DNA of 18,938 bases from CBDDRG01 sp965232975 (GTDB lineage: Bacteria; Pseudomonadota; Gammaproteobacteria; Pseudomonadales; Porticoccaceae), in the NCBI GenBank assembly GCA_965232975.1, contig CBDDRG010000112.1, forward strand, positions 1-18,938, written 5' to 3'. Position numbers and translations under genes: made by a program. Positions 1 to 5,487 of the stretch are shown here, one piece after another (positions within the stretch are counted from its first letter, which is position 1; each line of letters starts with the position of its first letter). Under the pieces are notes generated by a model that was not told the origin of the DNA, did no database searches, and saw only the letters and a program-made list of their open reading frames with translations.

Positions 1-134
1 ATAGCGACCACCGACGAGGTCTGCACTGAGTGCCAGAGCAAGGCCCCGATGCCCAACGCCAGCCCGAGCGCCGACAGGGTCAGCAGCACGAACCAGCGCC
101 GGCGCATGGCAAAGCCGTTACGGAACGCGGCCAT
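1..134 (-). CDS. Small membrane protein of the ICE transfer region, N-terminal part (runs off the left edge)
   Basis: This reading frame starts at the ATG at 134-132 and stays open to the left edge, so only about 44 residues are visible. They start MAAFRNGFAMRRRWF and continue into a hydrophobic stretch (VLLTLSALGLALGIGALLW), which looks like a basic N-terminus followed by one transmembrane helix or an uncleaved signal anchor. The start overlaps the end of the TIGR03755 gene by 17 bases, as expected inside a tightly coupled operon. In related ICEs the position after TIGR03755 is usually a short hypothetical membrane protein that precedes the TraG N-terminal-domain protein, and I infer the same here. 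A second ATG (MRRRWF) lies nine codons downstream and could be the true start. No function can be read from the visible part. Confidence 0.55.
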   Translation of the reverse strand, partial: MAAFRNGFAMRRRWFVLLTLSALGLALGIGALLWHSVQTSSVVA

Positions 135-1479
135 GGCTCAAGGGCCGGGGATCGATCGTGGGCACGGTGGGCGTGGTCAGGGAGGACTGGCGTCGCGCCG
201 CCGCACGCTGGAGCAACAGGCTCACCGTGTCGGAGACGACCTCTTTGCGCACGCGCGTCTCGAACAGCAGGTTCTCGATCTCCTTGTCCAGCTCGGCGAT
301 GGAGGTGTCGGCGTGCTCGCGGGCCACCTCGGTGGCGTACACCTCTGGCACCTGCCGACCGGTGAGTAACAGCCGCCGGGCGAACAGGGCCTTTTCCACC
401 GTGCGCGCGGTGCTGATCTCCGATACCAGCCGGCCCATGATCAGGCTCTGCTCGGAGGCCGGCATCTCCCGGATCGCCTCGATGACCTGGCGCGTGATGG
501 CCACGCCGGGGGCGGTGATGTTCTCCAGGTTCGCCAGCGTCGGTGGCGTCGCACCGCTGACCAGATTCTGGATCTCCACCGTCACCGTGCTCGCTTCCTG
601 ATAGAGCTTCGGCAACAGACCGGTGCCGGGAATGCTGTCCTTGCGGCAGGTATCGCAGGTGGTCACGATGTTCTCCCCTACCACATCCACCACCCAGTCC
701 CTGGCATCGGCGGGTGTGGCCCAGACCTCAGACAGCCGGGTCGCCGACGCCGGCGGCACCGGTCCCACCGCGGTGACGGGCCGGTTCATCGTAATCTTGT
801 AACCCGCCTTGCCGATATCGCCGGTGAACTCCAGGAGCGGCTGCCCCGAACCACCGGCCTGGCCGCCGATCCAGGGTACGCCGTTGCCACCGTTGGATGT
901 CTCGACCGCGGTCTTCGCCGTCACGGCGTCGTTGCCGCCGATACCCATCTGCAGTTTCCAGTCGTTGCCCTTGGACAGGGTGACGAGATCGGCATAGGGA
1001 TTCTTGCCCTTGGCGAACTCGACCTCCATCTGCTCGCAAGACTTGGTGGCGAGTTGCATGGTCTCCTTGGCCTGCAACAGCGCGTTCTGGAACATGTCGT
1101 AGAGCCCCGGGTTGGCCCTCTGCAGAATGAGCGCCGGCAAGGCCGCGATGGCGGCGCTCGCCGCGGCGGTCATGGCGTTCATCATGTTGTCGACACCGGC
1201 GCCGATGTCGTTCAGCGTGTTGGTGACCGCCGCCACGGGATCGAACTTGCCGCAGCTGTAGCCCATGCCCAGCTGGGCCGAACCGCCCAGGGTGACCGAG
1301 ACCACCGAGGGATTGGCCGGCGCCGACACCGGCTCCGCGCCACCGATCTCGTAGTACCACAGGCTGTCTTCCGTCGGCGCCTTGGCGGCATAGGCGCTGC
1401 TCCATACAGACAGGGCGATCAGCAGCGACGCGCATGCGTTGCGTGAAATGATCCGTGTGGATCGGTGGTTCGTGGCCAT
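118..1479 (-). CDS. Integrating conjugative element protein, TIGR03755 (PFL_4711) family
   Basis: This 453-aa exported protein belongs to the conjugation machinery of PFGI-1/ICEHin1056-type elements; its exact role in mating-pair formation is unknown. Residues 1-31 form a signal peptide (basic start, hydrophobic LLIALSVWSS, cleavage near AYA). The mature part includes a YSCGKFDP segment near the front, a Gly-rich middle, a CDTC cysteine pair near residue 275 and a charged, helical, probably coiled-coil C-terminal third. I chose the ATG at 1479 because AAGGA lies six bases upstream. An ATG at 1503 overlaps the TIGR03756 stop in an ATGA arrangement but lacks a good ribosome site and would lengthen the n-region of the signal. 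The order TIGR03757-03756-03755 is the canonical one. The family call is from sequence feel and synteny and is strong. Confidence 0.88.
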   Translation of the reverse strand: MATNHRSTRIISRNACASLLIALSVWSSAYAAKAPTEDSLWYYEIGGAEPVSAPANPSVVSVTLGGSAQLGMGYSCGKFDPVAAVTNTLNDIGAGVDNMMNAMTAAASAAIAALPALILQRANPGLYDMFQNALLQAKETMQLATKSCEQMEVEFAKGKNPYADLVTLSKGNDWKLQMGIGGNDAVTAKTAVETSNGGNGVPWIGGQAGGSGQPLLEFTGDIGKAGYKITMNRPVTAVGPVPPASATRLSEVWATPADARDWVVDVVGENIVTTCDTCRKDSIPGTGLLPKLYQEASTVTVEIQNLVSGATPPTLANLENITAPGVAITRQVIEAIREMPASEQSLIMGRLVSEISTARTVEKALFARRLLLTGRQVPEVYATEVAREHADTSIAELDKEIENLLFETRVRKEVVSDTVSLLLQRAAARRQSSLTTPTVPTIDPRPLSHGRVP

Positions 1480-1499
1480 TGGGTATCCTTGCTTGTGCT

Positions 1500-2528
1500 T
1501 CATGGCGGGTAGGAAATCCAGTCGATGTTGAACAGGAACCACTGGCCGCGCCGCTGACGACACTTGTAGGGACGCCAGAGGTTCCAGACATAATCGCCCT
1601 CGCTATCGACCCGGCCGCCGCCCCACCCCGTCAAGGTCGCCAGGTCATTGATACCGAACACATCACAGCTCGTCTCGGTACGTGGGACCAGCATCTGCCA
1701 GGTGCCGGTGCGGCGGTCTTTCTCCATCAGCGGACCGGGCGACCACACCCGCTGGCTCGGAGACGACGAGGCGGTGACCGGAACGTACACATGCGGCTGT
1801 GCCGTGCGGGTCACGATGTCACCGGCCCGCTGCGCGTTGATGGCCGCGGCCTTGGGCTCTTCGGCCTGTGTGGTCCAGCCGGTGCGCGGATACACCCCGC
1901 CCCAGGTCTGCAACGGCCAGGTGCCGATCTCACGCAGCCCCGGGATGAAACTCGCAGGGTAGAAAATCTCCGGCACCTCCTGGCGCCAGGACAGGGCATC
2001 GAGGCTGGACTGGAAATACGGCATGAAGGACGTCGTCTCCGTCTCACACAACATCCCCACGCCGGCGACGATACCGGAGAGCGAACTGAGCGGATGGCCG
2101 ATGGCATCCGTCTCGCTGAAGATCATGTTCTTGTGATCGCGATTACCGGATGTCCCCTCGGTGCGGTTGCCGGCGCTGTCGATGGGCACCGGCAGCAATG
2201 ATCCGATCAATCCGGTGGCCGCCGTCTTCTGGGCGAGGCCGAGCGTCGACCGGATCTCGGCCCAGGGGTTTCCGCCCAACTCGTTGTAGCTGCTGACCAC
2301 CAGGTCCGGGTTGTAATGTCCGACCTTGAGTGAGGTTCTGACACTGCAACCGGTCCAGGAACAGCGTAACCAGAAACACGTACCGATGGGCATCCACTGC
2401 ATACAGGAAAATGCCGCGGCCGTCGTCTTGGCCACGATCTCCGGTGTCGTGATGGAACCCGCCTTGCCAGCAACGGGCATCAACAGCAACGCGGCCAGGC
2501 CAAGCGACAGGAACCCCTGCCCTCTCAT
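1500..2528 (-). CDS. Integrating conjugative element protein, TIGR03756 (PFL_4710) family, TraU-like
   Basis: The gene encodes 342 aa related to F-plasmid TraU, a periplasmic protein needed for DNA transfer and mating-pair stability. A signal peptide covers residues 1-23 (MRGQGFLSLGLAALLLMPVA, cleavage around GKA). The mature protein shows the family's cysteine-rich N-terminal region (FSCMQWMPIGTCFWLRCSW), which in TraU-like proteins forms disulfides in the periplasm. More cysteines occur as MLCETET, TSCDVFG and PYKCRQR, and the protein ends in an aromatic segment (WFLFNIDW). The chosen ATG at 2528 overlaps the TIGR03757 stop (ATGA), with GGAAGG upstream. An in-frame upstream start at 2549 would disrupt the signal peptide. 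The downstream gene is TIGR03755, closely coupled. Confidence 0.9.
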   Translation of the reverse strand: MRGQGFLSLGLAALLLMPVAGKAGSITTPEIVAKTTAAAFSCMQWMPIGTCFWLRCSWTGCSVRTSLKVGHYNPDLVVSSYNELGGNPWAEIRSTLGLAQKTAATGLIGSLLPVPIDSAGNRTEGTSGNRDHKNMIFSETDAIGHPLSSLSGIVAGVGMLCETETTSFMPYFQSSLDALSWRQEVPEIFYPASFIPGLREIGTWPLQTWGGVYPRTGWTTQAEEPKAAAINAQRAGDIVTRTAQPHVYVPVTASSSPSQRVWSPGPLMEKDRRTGTWQMLVPRTETSCDVFGINDLATLTGWGGGRVDSEGDYVWNLWRPYKCRQRRGQWFLFNIDWISYPP

Positions 2529-3010
2529 TGCTTCCGGCCTTCCCGCCACTGCTGATACCGATGCAATGCTTCACCGATGTCGGTCACGCCATAGATCGCG
2601 ACCTCACCGTCGAATACGATGGCGGGATAGCGATCGACACCGTACTGCGCCGCCTTCGCCAGGCCCATCGCGGCGCGTTGCATCCGTGCACGATCTTCCT
2701 CATGCAGTTGCTGGAAGCGTTGCAACACGATTTGTTTGGATTGCTCGGGATCGGCCGTAAGACCTTGGGACAGCTTCGCCTCGACACGCTGGATGCCGTC
2801 CAACTCGTAAATCTGGAGGTCGATGATGCCGGAGGTGAGCCGCGCCAGGTCGGCATCGCGGGTGATCGGTGATTCGGCCGTGGTGAACACCTCGACGAGG
2901 TGGGGATTCCCCGCGCTGTTCTGGGCCGCTTGCGCAACACCTCCGGCGAATAGCGCAAGCACAACAGACACCAGCACTACAAACCGAATTGATTGTGTTT
3001 TCCCGATCAT
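2525..3010 (-). CDS. Integrating conjugative element protein, TIGR03757 (PFL_4709) / DUF1525 family
   Basis: The product is about 161 aa, exported, with a thioredoxin-fold-like layout typical of DUF1525. It has a signal peptide at residues 1-28 (MIGKTQSIRF, then VVLVSVVLALFAGGVAQA). A beta segment (LVEVFTTAESP) sits where thioredoxins carry CxxC, but no cysteines are present there. A helical middle rich in Gln, Glu and Arg follows, and then YPAIVFDGEVAIYGVTD. The lack of CxxC implies a structural or chaperone role rather than redox chemistry; this is inference. The start is uncertain: ATG 3010 gives a normal signal peptide but has no clear ribosome site, and ATG 3064 would add 18 residues. 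It is the first gene of the distal transfer cluster, separated from traC by the oppositely oriented cargo, so it probably needs its own promoter. Confidence 0.85.
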   Translation of the reverse strand: MIGKTQSIRFVVLVSVVLALFAGGVAQAAQNSAGNPHLVEVFTTAESPITRDADLARLTSGIIDLQIYELDGIQRVEAKLSQGLTADPEQSKQIVLQRFQQLHEEDRARMQRAAMGLAKAAQYGVDRYPAIVFDGEVAIYGVTDIGEALHRYQQWREGRKQ

Positions 3011-3172
3011 TTGCACGAAAGGCCCGCGGAGAATGAGATGGGCTATCGTGGCGCGAACGAGCATCCTACGAAATGGATAATCCTTTCAAGACCGTGCGTG
3101 ATTCTTCGATAGGACCTAGTACATCGGCGGGGCGCAAAGTGAAGATTACCTTGCCGGGCGTTGGAAACGTCC

Positions 3173-3199
3173 GATCTAATTGCCTAAGCGATCTGTCAA
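3173..3199 (-). promoter_or_regulatory. Possible promoter for the TIGR03757-56-55 cluster
   Basis: On the minus strand a perfect -35 hexamer TTGACA (3199-3194) is followed after 15 bases by a poor -10 (TAGATC, 3178-3173). The reason to look here is that the genes downstream are cut off from the main operon by cargo on the other strand. The short spacing and weak -10 make this only a candidate. Confidence 0.25.
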
Positions 3200-3291
3200 C
3201 CTGGATCTATTCTGTTAATCTCGGCATATGTTGCTGATTTTTTTATACTTATTTCTTATTTTTTTCTACTTTAACTACAGGGTTCCATTTC

Positions 3292-3370
3292 TCACGTATG
3301 CGTGAAACTCCTCCCATTATAATAAATAATCTGCGCATCTATTGCGTTTCACCAAAGTTTTTCATAAACT
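3292..3370 (+). promoter_or_regulatory. Candidate promoter/operator of the XRE-ImmA cargo operon
   Basis: A perfect -10 hexamer TATAAT is at 3318-3323 without a good -35. A second candidate is TTGCGT (3342-3347), then 17 bases, then TAAACT (3365-3370), ending 33 bases before the start codon. An inverted repeat TCACG-TATG-CGTGA (3292-3305) lies just upstream of the TATAAT. A wider GTGAAAC/GTTTCAC pair (3302-3308 and 3346-3352) encloses it. Such repeats would suit autoregulation by the XRE domain encoded two genes on, which is inference. Confidence 0.35.
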
Positions 3371-3403
3371 TTTCCCATTCCACCAAATATGGAAGCGTTT
3401 TTC

Positions 3404-4081
3404 ATGACAGAGCCAGTGTTGCCCCTGAACCAGCTACTTGCTACCCACATACCGCCTGGATTTATCAGAGCATTTCTTGAGATCGCGCCAAATCTCTACC
3501 GCGATGCATTCGATACTGTCTATAACAACCCGGTCATCGGAAAGCCAGAAGCCGATTACCTCCTCGGCCATCAGCGCCGCGCCCTATTCGAGGCAGCCAC
3601 CAGAACCTTGTGCGTTGAACATGGCCTCAAAGTCGGGATGGAGCAGCCAGAAAAAGGTGGGTGCGAACACGTGAAAATTGTAGTTGGCCCATTTGGACTA
3701 ACTGCCAGCCATATTGCCGGGCCAGGTGGTTTCCCGCGCATTTCACGAAGCCGTGAGCAATATGCAAGCATCAATGAACACTTATCACAAAACCAGTTAT
3801 TTCCTGTCGAGTCGAATCCGGGTGACGAACAGATTTATGGAATCATCGTTCATTCGGAGGTACCCGGAAAGAAGAATGAATTCCACTCGTTGTCGATCGG
3901 CTTTCCCAATCACAATTTTACCGCTTGGGTGCAAGAGCCAACTGAGTTAATAGAGATACTCGAAATACAAGAGCGGCTTTATAGAAAAACAGAAGACTTA
4001 CAAGCGCAAGTACAGAAAACCGATCCAGTCTGGAAAAAAGAACGAAAAGAGCAACAGCCGCGTAATGAGGAAGGTCAGTAA
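3404..4081 (+). CDS. Unrecognised 225-aa protein, partner of the XRE-ImmA peptidase
   Basis: I cannot assign a function. The protein has no signal peptide or transmembrane segment and looks cytosolic. The N-terminal half is helical, with LLGHQRRALFEAATRTL near residues 54-70. A beta-rich middle contains HVKIVVGPFGLTASH and IYGIIVHSE. The last 45 residues are very charged (Glu, Lys, Gln) and probably coiled-coil. I prefer the ATG at 3404, with GGAAG eight bases upstream, over the ATG at 3389. The stop shares one base with the next start (TAATG), so the two proteins are probably made together at a fixed ratio. Low GC and strand opposite to the backbone indicate cargo. By analogy with other gene pairs containing XRE-ImmA fusions, it may be the effector or the sensed partner of a toxin-antitoxin or phage-defence pair; this is inference. 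Confidence 0.75.
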   Translation: MTEPVLPLNQLLATHIPPGFIRAFLEIAPNLYRDAFDTVYNNPVIGKPEADYLLGHQRRALFEAATRTLCVEHGLKVGMEQPEKGGCEHVKIVVGPFGLTASHIAGPGGFPRISRSREQYASINEHLSQNQLFPVESNPGDEQIYGIIVHSEVPGKKNEFHSLSIGFPNHNFTAWVQEPTELIEILEIQERLYRKTEDLQAQVQKTDPVWKKERKEQQPRNEEGQ

Positions 4082-5247
4082 TGGCAGTTGCAGTTTCTGG
4101 TTTCAAAGGCGCCCGCCTAACACAAGCGCGGAATGCTAGGGGACTGACTGCTGTGAGCTTAGCTGACATGGTTGATGTTTCCCCGTCTACGATTTCTCTC
4201 TATGAGAAAGGCTCACAGAAGCCTCGTCAAGAAATCCTCGACAAACTTTCCCGCGTCTTAAACGTTCCGACTGCGTTTTTCCTGCGCGACATAAATATTG
4301 AAAAACCGACCAAGATTTTCTATCGCTCTATGAGTACAGCAACCAAGGCCGCGCGCACACGCGCAGAAGCGCGATATGAATTATCACTAGAGCTAATTGA
4401 ATACCTGATGGAGTATTTCGACTTCCCTGAAGTTAACCTACAGGACTTCGATGTTCCAACTAATTTCAAAGAAATAGACTCACTAATGATCGAGTCAATT
4501 ACTGAGCAACTCAGACAGTACTGGATGCTTGGAGATGGACCGATTTCTAATATGGTTAGGACTTTGGAAAGCAATGGAATTGTTGTTTGGCGAACCGCAT
4601 TTGAGTCAGAAACTCTTGATGCTTTTTCGGAATACAGAAGCCCTCACCCGCTAGTTGTTTTGTCATCTGACAAAGAGAACTATTTCCGGTCGCGGTTCGA
4701 TGCTGCCCATGAACTTGGACACCTAGTTTTGCACAGAAACGTAGATGAGAAATCAATAACTAAGTCTAGCGATTTCAAGCTACTTGAAAATCAGGCGCAC
4801 TATTTCGCAGGAGCATTTCTGTTGCCAGCGACTGCGTATAGCAAAGAGCTATGGGGAGTTTCTTTAGACGCCTTTCGTTCATTGAAACCAAGGTGGAATG
4901 TTTCCATGGGAGTACAGATAAAGAGATGTAGGCAGCTTGGTCTGATAGATGAACCACAAGAGAAACGGTTGTGGATAAACCTATCGAGGCGCGGATGGAG
5001 AAAGAGGGAACCACTGGATGATTCAACGCAATCTGAAATGCCAAATCTCGTTCCAAAGAGTATCAAACTTCTCGTTCGTGAAAAGGTTAAAACTGGTGAT
5101 CAGATCGCACAGGATCTAACTCTCAATACATCGGAAATCGAAAAGATTTGTGAGCTGGAAACCGGATTCCTTGCAAGCAAGCATAATCCAAGCACGGGAC
5201 CTACCCTGAAAAATCAAGGCGGCAAGGTGGTTCCATTCAAACGCTAG
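4081..5247 (+). CDS. XRE-family HTH regulator fused to ImmA/IrrE (COG2856) metallopeptidase
   Basis: The protein is 388 aa. Residues about 9-66 are an XRE/Cro helix-turn-helix (ARLTQARNARGLTAVSLADM, then VSPSTISLYEKG and PRQEILDKLSRVL). Residues about 195-260 are an ImmA/IrrE zinc peptidase core with HELGH at 210-214 (catalytic Glu211), the family glutamate of ENQAHYFAGAFLLP at 236 and the following FA-F-LP signature. The catalytic set appears complete. Related proteins include ImmA, which cleaves a repressor to de-repress an ICE, and IrrE/PprI, so this one may both repress its own operon and act as a protease on a partner. A C-terminal extension (about 320-388) is less familiar. It overlaps the upstream gene by one base. 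Codon use is AT-rich relative to the backbone. The domain call is firm; the target is unknown. Confidence 0.92.
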   Translation: MAVAVSGFKGARLTQARNARGLTAVSLADMVDVSPSTISLYEKGSQKPRQEILDKLSRVLNVPTAFFLRDINIEKPTKIFYRSMSTATKAARTRAEARYELSLELIEYLMEYFDFPEVNLQDFDVPTNFKEIDSLMIESITEQLRQYWMLGDGPISNMVRTLESNGIVVWRTAFESETLDAFSEYRSPHPLVVLSSDKENYFRSRFDAAHELGHLVLHRNVDEKSITKSSDFKLLENQAHYFAGAFLLPATAYSKELWGVSLDAFRSLKPRWNVSMGVQIKRCRQLGLIDEPQEKRLWINLSRRGWRKREPLDDSTQSEMPNLVPKSIKLLVREKVKTGDQIAQDLTLNTSEIEKICELETGFLASKHNPSTGPTLKNQGGKVVPFKR

Positions 5248-5258
5248 AACGATGTTAT

Positions 5259-5281
5259 CCAGAATCCAAAGTGCATTCTGG
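5259..5281. repeat. Inverted repeat between the ImmA gene and the 53-aa gene
   Basis: CCAGAAT (5259-5265) and ATTCTGG (5275-5281) are perfect 7-base arms around a 9-base loop, followed by TATCTTT. The repeat lies 12 bases after the ImmA stop codon. It could be a weak terminator or an mRNA-stability hairpin. There is no run of T long enough to call it a true intrinsic terminator. Confidence 0.35.
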
Positions 5282-5309
5282 TATCTTTAAACCATGAGGA
5301 GATACGAAC

Positions 5310-5471
5310 ATGGCTACAAAAAAAGGCAGTGTGAAAAAGCAATCCGGGGATAAGGTATCCTCAATCGCATCAAAGGCTCTTCGAGGAGATAAACTAACAA
5401 AGACTGAGATCAAATCACTTGGCGGATCAGTGCTTAGCCAAGATGAGACAAAAGGCAAGCGCAAGAAATAG
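5310..5471 (+). CDS. Small lysine-rich protein, 53 aa, function unknown
   Basis: ATG at 5310 opens a 53-codon frame ending in TAG at 5469-5471, with a good ribosome site (GAGGAG) eight or nine bases upstream. The protein starts MATKKGSVKKQSGDK, has a central SSIASKALRGDKLTK helix-like block and LGGSVLSQDE, and ends GKRKK. It is rich in Lys and Ser, with no cysteine and no hydrophobic segment. It follows the XRE-ImmA gene by 62 bases on the same strand and converges on traC, whose stop is 16 bases away. It belongs to the transferred AT-rich block. Small basic proteins with a K-rich start and a '...SQ(D/E)' tail occur in many proteobacterial genomes without known function. I see no basis to call it an antitoxin, but its place makes that testable. 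Confidence 0.7.
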   Translation: MATKKGSVKKQSGDKVSSIASKALRGDKLTKTEIKSLGGSVLSQDETKGKRKK

Positions 5472-5487
5472 GTTATCGAATATCAAT

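Larger units (their letters stand above)
3065..3403. other. Divergent intergenic region between TIGR03757 and plus-strand cargo
   Basis: There is no credible gene in these roughly 340 bases. The half nearest TIGR03757 has backbone-like composition. From about 3220 onward the sequence turns strongly AT-rich with T-tracts, which marks the entry into transferred DNA. It carries candidate promoters for both directions, listed separately. Confidence 0.6.

Noticed and set aside
728..1591. 287-codon minus-strand frame within TIGR03755
   Set aside because: Wrong frame of a real gene; the product is an Arg/Gly/His-rich shadow without a signal peptide.
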